NCBI GenBank assembly: GCA_036274895.1
Contig: DASUEU010000028.1
Location: 1 to 64,000 of the forward strand
Length of the DNA: 64,000 nucleotides
Origin: CALMKX01 sp036274895
GTDB taxonomy: Bacteria > Acidobacteriota > Thermoanaerobaculia > Multivoradales > SZUA-115
Direction: 5' to 3'
A program made the position numbers and the translations under genes. Positions 11,578 through 19,495 of the stretch are shown here, piece after piece. The notes under the pieces are model-generated. The model was not told the origin of the DNA. It saw only the letters and a program-made list of their open reading frames with translations, and made no database searches. The stretch's first letter is position 1. Each line of letters begins with the position of its first letter.

Positions 11578-12260
11578 GGCGCGGCCTCCTCGTCGCGCGC
11601 AGCGCTCCGGCGCTGGGACTCGAGGTAGGTCGCCGCGGAGCGCTGCGGCGCCTGGGGCTGGCAGATCTCGAAGAGGGAGCAGCCGTGGCACTTGGCTTCG
11701 TAGACGGGGAGCGGGGTGGTGCCGGCGGCGAAGAGGGCGTGGAGGCGGGCGACGGCGGCGCGGGTGGTCTGGCGCAGGGCCTCGCCCAAGGCCACGGTCT
11801 GGCGGCGCCGGGCCTGGTGGTAGAAGAGAGCGCCCTCCGGGATCTGCCCGCCGAGATTCTCTTCGAGGCAGAGGGCCTGGGCGCAGAGCTGGACCTCGTC
11901 GGCCTGGTGGGGCTTGGGCTTGCCCCGCTTGTACTCCACCGGATAGAGGCGCCAGCGCCCCGGCAGGCCGGGCACGGCCACGGCGGCGGGGTCGCCGTCC
12001 CCGGCGCGGTGCAGCTCCACCACGTCGGACTTGCCGGCCAGGCCCAGCTCGAGGCTGGTCAAGGGCAGGTCCCGGGCGATGCGCAGGTCCCCGCGCGACT
12101 CCCCTACCCCGTCCTCGACCTTCTCGTGCAGCGCCTTGCCCTCCACTGTAGCCGGGTTGTCTTGCCACACCCGCTCGATGTGGATCAACGCCGCCTGCCG
12201 CTCGCAGAACACCAGGTGCTGCAAGGCCGAGAGGGGCAGGAGGTCGTCCTCGGTGAACAT
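11574..12260 (-). CDS. cas4: CRISPR-associated exonuclease Cas4
   Basis: This is a 228-residue RecB-like nuclease with an iron-sulfur cluster that helps select PAM-containing prespacers for Cas1-Cas2. One Cys lies near the N-terminus (LVFCERQAALIHIE) and three near the C-terminus (CHGCSLFEIC), together making the usual four-cysteine [4Fe-4S] site. The nuclease core shows PVEYKRGKPKP (the D/E-x-K-type motif) and QLCAQALCLEE. The start ATG at 12260 lies 2 bp after the cas7 stop, and the stop overlaps the cas1 start. The order cas7-cas4-cas1-cas2 is diagnostic of type I-C. Confidence 0.95.
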   Translation of the reverse strand: MFTEDDLLPLSALQHLVFCERQAALIHIERVWQDNPATVEGKALHEKVEDGVGESRGDLRIARDLPLTSLELGLAGKSDVVELHRAGDGDPAAVAVPGLPGRWRLYPVEYKRGKPKPHQADEVQLCAQALCLEENLGGQIPEGALFYHQARRRQTVALGEALRQTTRAAVARLHALFAAGTTPLPVYEAKCHGCSLFEICQPQAPQRSAATYLESQRRSAARDEEAAP

Positions 12261-12262
12261 GG

Positions 12263-13213
12263 TCAGACCAGCTCGTGCACCGTGATGCCGGCGGGCAGGG
12301 ACGCGGTGTCCACCGTCACCTGATAGTCCTCGTAGCGGCGCGGCGGCTTGCCCTCCGCCCTCACCCCGTCCTCGAGCCCCACCTTCACCCGCTCGAAGAG
12401 GCGATGCGCGGGAGCGTTGCCCAGGGCGGAGGCGTGCTCGAAGACGATGAGGCGGCGCACCGCCATCTCCCCGCGGGTGGCCGAGCGGTCGTGCTCGAAC
12501 ATCATGCCGAGGGCCTGCCAGAAGAGGGCGAGATCCTCCTGGTCGAACCCCGTGTCGGCCGCGAGGTGGGGGGAGATGAAACCGTGGGCGCGATAGAGGC
12601 CGTAGGGGACGATCTCCTTGCGGCCCATCGTTCCCACCACCTGGCCGGACTTCTCGATCTGGCTGTCGGCCTCGCGTTGGGTGGCCACCGCCTTGCGGGT
12701 GATCGATTGCTCGAGGGAGACGATCGGGTCGATCGAGCGGGAGAAGGTGATCTGTACGGGACCGCGCACCTGGCCGCAGTTGATGTCGAGGGTGAGCACG
12801 GCACCGAAGGTGCGGATGTCCCAGAAGGTCTGGCACATCCAGGCCCGGGCCTTCTCCACGTTCGAGGTCTTGGTCTCCTTGGAGCCCTCCTTGGGGGTCA
12901 GCCCCAGGGCCTCGTAAGCCTGGCGGTGGAGCTGCTCGAGCACGTTGTGGTGCTTGACGTAGATGTCGTAGCCGTGCGCGGGCTTTCCGCCGACGAGATC
13001 GGCCTTGGCGAGGCTGACGAAGTTGCGCACCTTGCGCTTCAAGGCCACGTCGGAAACCAGGCCGTGGCCGGTCTCGGGATCGACGCGCGGAGAGTTGCCG
13101 GCGTCCGGGTCGCCGTTGGGGTTGCCGTTGACCACGTCGAAGAGCAGGACGAAGTCGTAGCGGTGAGGGATCGAACCGTTCGGGGCCGGGGTCGGGAGCG
13201 AGCTATCGGTCAT
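12263..13213 (-). CDS. cas7: Type I-C Cascade backbone protein Cas7 (Csd2)
   Basis: This 316-residue Cas7c protein polymerises along the crRNA spacer to form the Cascade backbone. The N-terminal RRM region shows YDFVLLFDVVNGNPNGDPDA, the family signature, followed by GLVSDVALKRKVRNFV. The interior has GPVQITFSRSIDPI and the C-terminus ends DTASLPAGITVHEL. The ATG at 13213 is preceded by the purine-rich GAGACTCC region and follows cas8c by about 43 bp. An upstream in-frame extension exists but runs through the 3' end of cas8c and lacks family similarity. Confidence 0.96.
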   Translation of the reverse strand: MTDSSLPTPAPNGSIPHRYDFVLLFDVVNGNPNGDPDAGNSPRVDPETGHGLVSDVALKRKVRNFVSLAKADLVGGKPAHGYDIYVKHHNVLEQLHRQAYEALGLTPKEGSKETKTSNVEKARAWMCQTFWDIRTFGAVLTLDINCGQVRGPVQITFSRSIDPIVSLEQSITRKAVATQREADSQIEKSGQVVGTMGRKEIVPYGLYRAHGFISPHLAADTGFDQEDLALFWQALGMMFEHDRSATRGEMAVRRLIVFEHASALGNAPAHRLFERVKVGLEDGVRAEGKPPRRYEDYQVTVDTASLPAGITVHELV

Positions 13214-13256
13214 TGCGGGAGTCTCCTCAAGAGTGAGAGATCGATCGTGAGCCGCG

Positions 13257-15218
13257 CTACGGCTCGGCTTCCTCGGCCGGCAGCTGGGCTGCCGGGCCGG
13301 CATCCAGCCCGTGTTGCGCCCGCCACAATGCGCGCTCTTCCTTGGGCATGAAGAACCAGGCGCGCTGGTGGTGGTAGCCCAGGATGAACAGGCCTTGCTG
13401 CTCGAGGGGCAGGAAAGCGGGAAAGGCACGGGTCGGTGTGGCGAGAGCGACGTTCCTGGCATAGAGCCATTGATCGAACTCATCCCGGGCTTCCTTCGAG
13501 AGACCCGAGATGATGCGGTCCGCGGCACCGCTCAGGTGCCGGGCGGTGCCGGCGAGCTTGTCGTCGTCCTGGGCTTTCTTGACGTGATGCCGGAAGTTGC
13601 GCAGCAGCCGCGGGAACACCGCCTTCGGGGTCGCCGAGGCCGCCGCGAAGTAGCGATCGACCACCGAGGCGTTGACGTCGCGCAACACCTCTTGCTGCAT
13701 CCGTTCGAGCACGGCCATCAGGCGGCCGAGCAGATAGCCTTCTTCTAGGTTGTGGGGATCCATCTCGGGTTGCACCTCCGGGTACGGCGAGGAATTGAGG
13801 GCGAAGCGCAGGCGGCGGTTGAGCACGGCCTTGATCAGGGCGGCGCGGGCGTCGCGGCGTTCGAGGTCCAGCCACCCGCTGTCGCCGATCTCGGCCCGGG
13901 CGCGCTCGATGGCCCGCTGCATCAGGTTCAAGGGATAGGCGGTGTGGGCGAGGGCCGCCTGGACGAGTTCCGTCGCCAGCGCGGCGGGCACCCGCTTCTC
14001 GTCCCCCTCGACGGCGAGCGAACGCACGAGGGTCCGCAGGTGGAGGGCGGGAGGATGCTCCTTGCCCTTCGGAGGCGGGGTCACCCGCACGATCGCCAGG
14101 TCCCGGAAGTGGGCGGCGAGGTTCTCCGCCACGCGGGTGACGGTGGCCTCGAACCAATCGCGCACCACCGCGCGCCCCTGGGTGCCGGTCAGGGTCAGGG
14201 CGTAGAAGGCGGTCGGGTCCGCCGGCCCCTGCCAGCGACCCCGCCAGATCGAGCGGTACATCTCGCCCACCTGCTCGGGGTTGGCCTCGAAGAGGCTGGC
14301 CAGGGCGGACACCAACCCCTCGCCCGCCACGTCCGCGGTCCAGTAGCAGACCGCTGTGTCCGCGGAGAGGCGCAGGTTGCGCCGCGGCAAGGTCGTGCCC
14401 GGCTCGGTGGGATGAGGCCAGGCCGGATGCAGCAGGCGGTTGAGCGCCGTGGAACAAGCCTCCGCCGCCTCGCGGGAGACCGGGGCGTTGTCGTTGCCCT
14501 GCCAGCCGTAGGACTCGAAGGCGTTGGAGTTGGCCGAGATCAGGGCGACGCCGCTGGTGGAGCCCCCCGGCACGTTCTTGAGCGGCGGGTGCTTGTCCAC
14601 CGGCGCACAGGGCCGGCCCGAGACCAGGCAGCGGTGCGTCGCCTCCTGGCGGCTCCCTTGCTCGCGGCGCTGCTCCTGCCACCAGGCCCGCACCGCCGGC
14701 CGCGAGGTCACCAGTTGGTCGACGTCCGGGGCGTAGACGAAGGCGAAGAGGTCGTTGCCGGCGCAACCTTCTGGCAGGGTGACGCCTTCTTCGCCCGCTG
14801 CCACTCGATCGAGCAGCCGGGCCACGGCCGCCACGCCTGGGTCGCCGGTGGCGGTGAGGCAGTGCGCCACCTTCTGCCGGAAGAGGGCGGCCCGGGCGGT
14901 GAGCTTGGCCGGCTCCCGGCGCTTGGCCGGGTCCGGCTCGGGGTCCAGGCCGAAGACGTACTCGGCCTTGTCGAAGAGGAAGAAGGCGTAGTCCCCGCTG
15001 GTGCGGCTGCTCTCCCGCGGCACCACGAAGCTCTTGGCCCGCGGCTTCGGCTTCTTGCCCCGCTCGTCGGCGGGGGGCGCGCTGTGGGTGCCGGCGATGC
15101 CCTGCAGCGCACCCCCTTCGCCCACCCGCACCAGCCAGGCGATCGCCCGCGGCTCGAAGTCCGGATCGTCCACCAGCTGCTCGCGTTGGGCGAGCTCGTA
15201 GAGGGCCTGGAGGATCAC
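13257..15218 (-). CDS. cas8c: Type I-C Cascade large subunit Cas8c (Csd1)
   Basis: The 653-residue Cas8c/Csd1 protein recognises the PAM and recruits Cas3. In type I-C an internal start in this gene often gives a separate small subunit (Cas11c). Landmarks are the N-terminal MILQALYELAQREQ, the central CLVSGRPCAPVDKHPPLKN zinc-type segment, SANSNAFESYGWQG, and the C-terminal LLGRLMAVLERMQQEV with YFAAASATPKAVFPRLLR. I chose GTG 15218, which has a GGAGG Shine-Dalgarno sequence and overlaps the cas5 stop as GTGA. Whether the small subunit is translated internally cannot be told by eye; the C-terminal third is the place to look. Confidence 0.95.
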   Translation of the reverse strand: MILQALYELAQREQLVDDPDFEPRAIAWLVRVGEGGALQGIAGTHSAPPADERGKKPKPRAKSFVVPRESSRTSGDYAFFLFDKAEYVFGLDPEPDPAKRREPAKLTARAALFRQKVAHCLTATGDPGVAAVARLLDRVAAGEEGVTLPEGCAGNDLFAFVYAPDVDQLVTSRPAVRAWWQEQRREQGSRQEATHRCLVSGRPCAPVDKHPPLKNVPGGSTSGVALISANSNAFESYGWQGNDNAPVSREAAEACSTALNRLLHPAWPHPTEPGTTLPRRNLRLSADTAVCYWTADVAGEGLVSALASLFEANPEQVGEMYRSIWRGRWQGPADPTAFYALTLTGTQGRAVVRDWFEATVTRVAENLAAHFRDLAIVRVTPPPKGKEHPPALHLRTLVRSLAVEGDEKRVPAALATELVQAALAHTAYPLNLMQRAIERARAEIGDSGWLDLERRDARAALIKAVLNRRLRFALNSSPYPEVQPEMDPHNLEEGYLLGRLMAVLERMQQEVLRDVNASVVDRYFAAASATPKAVFPRLLRNFRHHVKKAQDDDKLAGTARHLSGAADRIISGLSKEARDEFDQWLYARNVALATPTRAFPAFLPLEQQGLFILGYHHQRAWFFMPKEERALWRAQHGLDAGPAAQLPAEEAEP

Positions 15219-15868
15219 GAGCCACCTCCCGGCGGCACGGTGAGCACGCCCTCTTCCAGCCGGGCCGTGAAGAACAGGGGCCGGTTGCGGCCCTGCCGGT
15301 AGTCGACGTCCCAGAGCATCAGGCCGAGGTCCCGGCTGTCCGTCACCGGCGGCGGCGCGCCCTCGGCCGGGAGCACATCGGCAGCGAGCTCCCGGCAGCC
15401 GAGGTAGGGCTGGTGGAAGTGCTGGCCCCCTTCGACGCGGCGGTTGAACATGCAGATGAACTTGGTCACGGTGTCCTCGGCGCCGGCTCGTCGGGTGAGC
15501 TCGAAGCGAGCCTCGATCAGGTAGTCCACGTCGCGCAGGGCGAGGGTGTTGCGCTGGGCTCGGTCGTCGTCCCCGAAGTAGGGGGTGATGACGCCTCCCC
15601 CTTCGATCACGGAGCGGGGCGGCGCGCTGGCCCGGGTCGCCACCTCGTTGCGGCGGAAGGCCACGAAGCGAATCGGCGCCAGGACGTGGATGCGCTCCAC
15701 CACCCAGCGGATGGCCGGCTTCCACAGCACCGCTTCGAGCAGGCCCCGGGCCGCCGACGGCGTCATCACCGGGTAGGACACGCGCTCGACCTTGAGCTCC
15801 GGGCGAGTGAAGCAGGCCAGGGGCCCACGGGCGCGAAGGGTCAGGGTGGGGCTGGTGTTGGGTGGCAT
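15215..15868 (-). CDS. cas5: Type I-C Cas5c, crRNA-processing endoribonuclease
   Basis: In type I-C systems Cas5c (Cas5d) replaces Cas6: it cuts the repeat hairpin and stays bound to the 5' handle. The core begins CFTRPELKVERVSYPVMTPSAARGLLEAVLW, followed by KPAIRWVVERIHVL and an AFRRNE segment, a hallmark stretch of the family. The start ATG at 15868 gives 217 residues and has a GAGGAG box nine bases upstream. An alternative in-frame ATG at 15889 would add seven residues but lacks a comparable ribosome site. The stop overlaps the cas8c GTG. No cas6 is present, as expected. Confidence 0.94.
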   Translation of the reverse strand: MPPNTSPTLTLRARGPLACFTRPELKVERVSYPVMTPSAARGLLEAVLWKPAIRWVVERIHVLAPIRFVAFRRNEVATRASAPPRSVIEGGGVITPYFGDDDRAQRNTLALRDVDYLIEARFELTRRAGAEDTVTKFICMFNRRVEGGQHFHQPYLGCRELAADVLPAEGAPPPVTDSRDLGLMLWDVDYRQGRNRPLFFTARLEEGVLTVPPGGGS

Positions 15869-15896
15869 CGGTCGGGGCTCCTCTCTCATTCCGAGG

Positions 15897-18125
15897 TCAT
15901 TCGGTGATCAAAAGTTCGGGGTCGAGCACCGGATCGAGGTCGAGCCGCAGCCCCCAGCTCTCGTGGTAGCGGTCCCGGTAGACCTCGCTCAAGGCATAGA
16001 CCCCGTCCGCGACCTCCTGGGCGGTCCCGTTGTGGAGCAGGGCGCGGAGATTCCGCTCCGGGACGTTGACCAGGAAGGGCTGGAGCCCCCGCAGAGTGCG
16101 GCGGTTGGGACCCTCGCGTTGCAGCCGCGCGAGGCGCTCGGGAGCCGCGCCCCAGGGCACCACGATGGGCCGGGTGTAGCCGTCCTCGATCAGCCGGTAG
16201 CGCTGGGCCACGGTGGCGAACTCGAGAGCCGTCCGGGCAGCCTGCACACCGCGGGCATCGGGCTCGATCAGGAAGTAGAGCTTCCGGAAGTACTTCTCGA
16301 AGATCTCCGGACAGTCCAGGCGCAGGCGCGCGCCTTCTTCTCGGAGCAGCTCTTCCGTGGCCTTCAAGCCCTTGTCGGGAAGGCCGGGCGGTGGCGAGGT
16401 CGGTGCCCGGAACACCACCAGGAGGCCGAGACCCGGCAGGAGCAGACCTTCCCGATTGGCCCGGCCGGCCGCCTGGGCCAGGCTGTCGAGGCCCCCCAGG
16501 GCCCGGTAGACCACAGGGAAGTCGACGTCCACCCCGGCCTCGATCAGCTGGGTCGCAACCAGCCGGCAGGTGCCGCCACTCGCCAGCCGCGCCTTCACCT
16601 GGTCGAGCACCGTGAGCCGGTGTGCCGGACACATCAGCGCCGAGAGGTGGAAGCGGCCCTCCTCGGGCAGCAGCTCGGCGAGCTCGCGGGCGTCGGCCCG
16701 GCGGTGGACCACGGCCAGCACCCGATCGAGCTCCACCAGTTGGGCGGCGAGCTCCGGGTAGGAGGTGGGTGGGGCGTCCAGGTCCGGCCAGCGCACCTCC
16801 ACTCGCTTCAGCTCGGCCGCCAGCCGCACCGGGTCCGGCACGATCTCGTGGGGAGCCGCGAGGCCGAAGGGCAGGCTCTCCCGGCGGGCGAGGGCGGGCT
16901 GGGTGGCGGTCGAGAGCACCACCGAGCAGCCGTAGTGGGCCATCAGCTCCTCGAGCACCTCGAGCGTGGGGGCGAGGTACTCGGCCGGCAGGGTCTGGGC
17001 CTCGTCGAGCAACAGCACGCTGCCGGCGATGCGGTGCAGCTTGCGGCAGCGGCTGCGGCGATTCGAGAAGAGGGACTCGAACAGCTGCACGTTGGTGGTG
17101 ACGATCACCGGCGCGTCCCAGTTCTCGGCGGCGCGGGCGCGGCGCTGCTCGCGCAGGCGCTCCTCGTCGGTCTCCTTCTCCGGGTCGAGGGCCGAGTGAT
17201 GCTGGATGACGTTCTCCGTCCCCAGGGCCTCGGTGTAAACGCGGGCGCTCTGGTCGATGATCGTGGTGAAGGGGATGGCGACGATCACCCGCCGCAACCC
17301 CCATCGCTGCGCGTGACGGAGGGCGAAATCCATGCTCGCGAGGGTCTTGCCCCCGCCGGTGGGCACCGTCAGGGTGAACAGGCCGGGGGGGTGCTCGGCC
17401 ACGAGCCGGCAGGCCCCGAGCACCTCGGCTCGGGCACGGTTCACCGGCGAGGTCCGTTGCTCCTCACCGAGGCTGTCGATCTTCCGAGTGATGGCCCCAT
17501 CCAGCCTTGCGATCAGGGTCGAGAGGTCGCTGAAGCCGCCGAGCAGGCGCTGCCGCTCCCCGGGCTTCTCGAATGCCTCGGTGACCAGGGAGTCCGCATC
17601 CACCAGGGCGGAGAACAGGAAGCGGATCCACAGCTCGAGGGAGCGCAGGCTCCGAGGGTCCTTGCCGCCAAGCGCCAAGCGCTCGGGCCAGGGCGGCAGA
17701 TCGCGCCCACGGATCTCCTCCGGCACGGAGGGGAGCACCTCGGCCAGCGGGGCGCGGTTGCCGGCCAGCCGGTCCTGGAGCGGGGTCAGGCCGGAGTCCG
17801 ACCGCGTTACCGGGTTGGCCAGCCCGGCGTGGTGGCCGGCGATCACGAAGGCGAGGGGCAGGCCGAGCGCGGCGTGCTTGCGGGCCGCCAGGGCCGCCCC
17901 CAACCCGGCATGCTCCACCTGCTCGCCGCTGCCAGCCAGGCGTCGCTGGAACTCCGGCCTGTACTTCCCCAGGTCATGCCAGAGCCCCGTCAGGCGCCCC
18001 CACTCTTCCGCCCCGAAGGCCGCTGCGAACCTCGCCGCCAACTCGCCTACGTCGGCCAGATGCCGTTCGAGCGGTTCCCCCTCGGAGGCAGTGGGGTCGG
18101 GGTGGGTGTGGGCGTAGAAAGGCAT
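15897..18125 (-). CDS. cas3: CRISPR-associated nuclease-helicase Cas3 (HD-DExD/H)
   Basis: This 742-residue Cas3 degrades the target strand after Cascade binding. The N-terminal HD nuclease shows ERHLADVGELAARF, GLWHDLGKYR near residue 50, and AGHHAGL near 96. The SF2 helicase part has Walker A VPTGGGKTLAS near 253, DEAQ box LLLDEAQTLP near 373 and motif III STATQPAL. Later motifs include LVATQLIEAGVDVDFP and QAAGRANREG. All expected active-site residues are visible, so interference is probably functional. It is the first gene of the cas operon, and about 100 bp without a gene separates it from the HTH gene upstream. Confidence 0.97.
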   Translation of the reverse strand: MPFYAHTHPDPTASEGEPLERHLADVGELAARFAAAFGAEEWGRLTGLWHDLGKYRPEFQRRLAGSGEQVEHAGLGAALAARKHAALGLPLAFVIAGHHAGLANPVTRSDSGLTPLQDRLAGNRAPLAEVLPSVPEEIRGRDLPPWPERLALGGKDPRSLRSLELWIRFLFSALVDADSLVTEAFEKPGERQRLLGGFSDLSTLIARLDGAITRKIDSLGEEQRTSPVNRARAEVLGACRLVAEHPPGLFTLTVPTGGGKTLASMDFALRHAQRWGLRRVIVAIPFTTIIDQSARVYTEALGTENVIQHHSALDPEKETDEERLREQRRARAAENWDAPVIVTTNVQLFESLFSNRRSRCRKLHRIAGSVLLLDEAQTLPAEYLAPTLEVLEELMAHYGCSVVLSTATQPALARRESLPFGLAAPHEIVPDPVRLAAELKRVEVRWPDLDAPPTSYPELAAQLVELDRVLAVVHRRADARELAELLPEEGRFHLSALMCPAHRLTVLDQVKARLASGGTCRLVATQLIEAGVDVDFPVVYRALGGLDSLAQAAGRANREGLLLPGLGLLVVFRAPTSPPPGLPDKGLKATEELLREEGARLRLDCPEIFEKYFRKLYFLIEPDARGVQAARTALEFATVAQRYRLIEDGYTRPIVVPWGAAPERLARLQREGPNRRTLRGLQPFLVNVPERNLRALLHNGTAQEVADGVYALSEVYRDRYHESWGLRLDLDPVLDPELLITE

Positions 18126-18227
18126 TCAATGCGCCTCGCTCTGGAAGACACTCTTTCCTAGAGACGGACTCGCGCGCGACTTTCCTCCGCCAAGCACAGC
18201 TTCGCCTCTAGCGAGGAACCCACCCTC

Positions 18228-18443
18228 CTATGCTTCGACATCCCCCGTCGTCCGCCGCCGCGCGGCCTCGATGAAGGTGTCGAGATCCTCTTGCCGGTAG
18301 AAGACCCGGCTGCCGAACTTGTGGAAGGCCGGGCCGCCGCCACAGCAGCGCCAGCGCTCCAGGGTGGAGGGCTTGAGGCCGCCCAGGTACTCCGCGGCTG
18401 CCGTGGTGTCGAGCCAGGGATAGGGATAGACCTTCGTGCTCAT
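18228..18443 (-). CDS. AlpA/excisionase-like helix-turn-helix protein
   Basis: This 71-residue protein has the winged MerR-like HTH of the HTH_17/AlpA family: WLDTTAAAEYLGGLKPSTLERWR as the helix-turn-helix and GSRVFYRQEDLDTFIEAARRR as the wing and final helix. Such proteins serve as excisionases or transcriptional activators in prophages, integrative elements and plasmids. Its position beside relaxase genes supports a mobile-element role. No partner integrase is visible in the window, so excision control versus plain regulation is undecided. It reads the same way as cas3, about 100 bp upstream of it. Confidence 0.8.
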   Translation of the reverse strand: MSTKVYPYPWLDTTAAAEYLGGLKPSTLERWRCCGGGPAFHKFGSRVFYRQEDLDTFIEAARRRTTGDVEA

Positions 18444-19096
18444 GCGCTCACCTCCATCGATCGCCCGAGGGGCCGACCCATCGCGTTGCCAGCGCCAGCC
18501 CCTTCGAACCGATCAGAACCAACGCCAGGCGCTTCGAATCAGATTGTAGGGATTCCTCGGCGCATGACAAGAATACGACTCGGAATGACCCGAGCTGCTA
18601 CCGAAAGTTACGCAACGTTACAAAGAATCGGGCCGCCTCTTGGGGACTTCTCATCACCGGCGGGGTGAACGATCAGGCCCCGCCGATCCGAGGGTGGCTA
18701 GGAAGGCGCCGGAAGCAGGCGTGGACGGGCGGTTTGACGCAGGTTCCACTCGTTCGATCGATCCCGCGCCAGTCCGCTCCGCTTCGATCAGGTTTCGAGG
18801 CGCCCCCTCAGCCCATTTGACAGGTTCCCAATGGTGGGTATCCTCCCTCCCATGGCAGACCCGCCCACCACCGCGAGCAATGATCTCGTGAAACACTCGC
18901 CGCTTCGCGGCTCCTGTTTCGCTCGATCCCGCTCGCAAGCTCGCTCTGCTCGGCCGGGCTCTGCCCGGCGCCTGCCTCGCTTCGCTCGGAGAGCTCGGAA
19001 TTTCACACGTGAAACTCTGGCGGGAGCCCAAGTGCCACTCGCTGCGCTCGGAGGTGCAGGAATTTACCGCGGTAAATTCGGTGCGGGAGCGAGCCC
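18444..19096. other. Non-coding, palindrome-rich region; candidate oriT
   Basis: About 650 bp divergent between the HTH gene and mobC. I see no credible gene. The half next to mobC is full of short inverted repeats: GCCGC-TTC-GCGGC (18899-18911), CCGGGC-TCT-GCCCGG (18954-18968), TTTCAC-AC-GTGAAA (19001-19014) and the perfect palindrome at 19060-19079. The last two are each followed by a GCGGGAGC- or GGCGGGAGC-like stretch and an AGCCC. Clustered hairpins upstream of mobC and mobA are the usual setting of an origin of transfer. No known nic consensus was matched, so oriT is inference. Confidence 0.45.
19060..19079. repeat. Perfect 20-bp palindrome upstream of mobC
   Basis: GAATTTACCGCGGTAAATTC reads the same on both strands and ends 17 bp before the mobC start. 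It is AT-rich at its ends in a very GC-rich neighbourhood. It could be an operator for MobC or the HTH protein, or the hairpin of the transfer origin. Confidence 0.85.
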
Positions 19097-19495
19097 GTGA
19101 GCAAGCCGAGCGGCGGCGCTCGACGAGCTGGCCAGGGAGGACGGCCAGCGCTCGCACCCGAAGAGGTCAAGTCTCACTGGCTTGCCTTTCGCGTGACAGC
19201 AAACCAGCTGGAGAGGGTCCGGGGCTTTGCCGGGGAATGGAAGGTCTCCCTCTCGGACTACCTGCGCCGTCGCGCCTTGCAGGCACCGGCGCCGCGACCG
19301 CCCCTTCCGCTCCCGAGCCTCGCGCTGTTGCAGGAGACCCGGCGTATCGGTAACAACCTCAACCAGCTCCAGGTCGCCATCCACAGCAACCGAGTGGACC
19401 TCGCGCTGCTGCCCGAGGTGGAGGCGATCGGCCGCGCGCTGCGATCGATCGAGCGCGCGTTGCTCTCGCCGCCTGCGAGGATCCAGAGCGAATGA
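19097..19495 (+). CDS. mobC: MobC-like mobilization accessory protein
   Basis: This 132-residue protein combines a basic N-terminus, a ribbon-helix-helix-like segment (HWLAFRVTANQLERVRGFA, then VSLSDYLRRRAL) and the MobC family motif ETRRIGNNLNQLQVAIH. MobC proteins bind and melt DNA at oriT and recruit the relaxase. It starts with GTG just after the 20-bp palindrome. Its stop overlaps the relaxase start as ATGA, so the two are translationally coupled. Confidence 0.85.
   Translation: MSKPSGGARRAGQGGRPALAPEEVKSHWLAFRVTANQLERVRGFAGEWKVSLSDYLRRRALQAPAPRPPLPLPSLALLQETRRIGNNLNQLQVAIHSNRVDLALLPEVEAIGRALRSIERALLSPPARIQSE

Noticed and set aside
10618..17304. Many long plus-strand and alternate-frame open frames over the cas genes
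   Set aside because: These are antisense or frame shadows typical of 70% G+C DNA. The minus-strand frames encode recognisable Cas proteins with proper overlaps.
15897..18125. Absence of a cas6 gene as a sign of a broken system
   Set aside because: Type I-C uses Cas5c for crRNA processing, so the set is complete.
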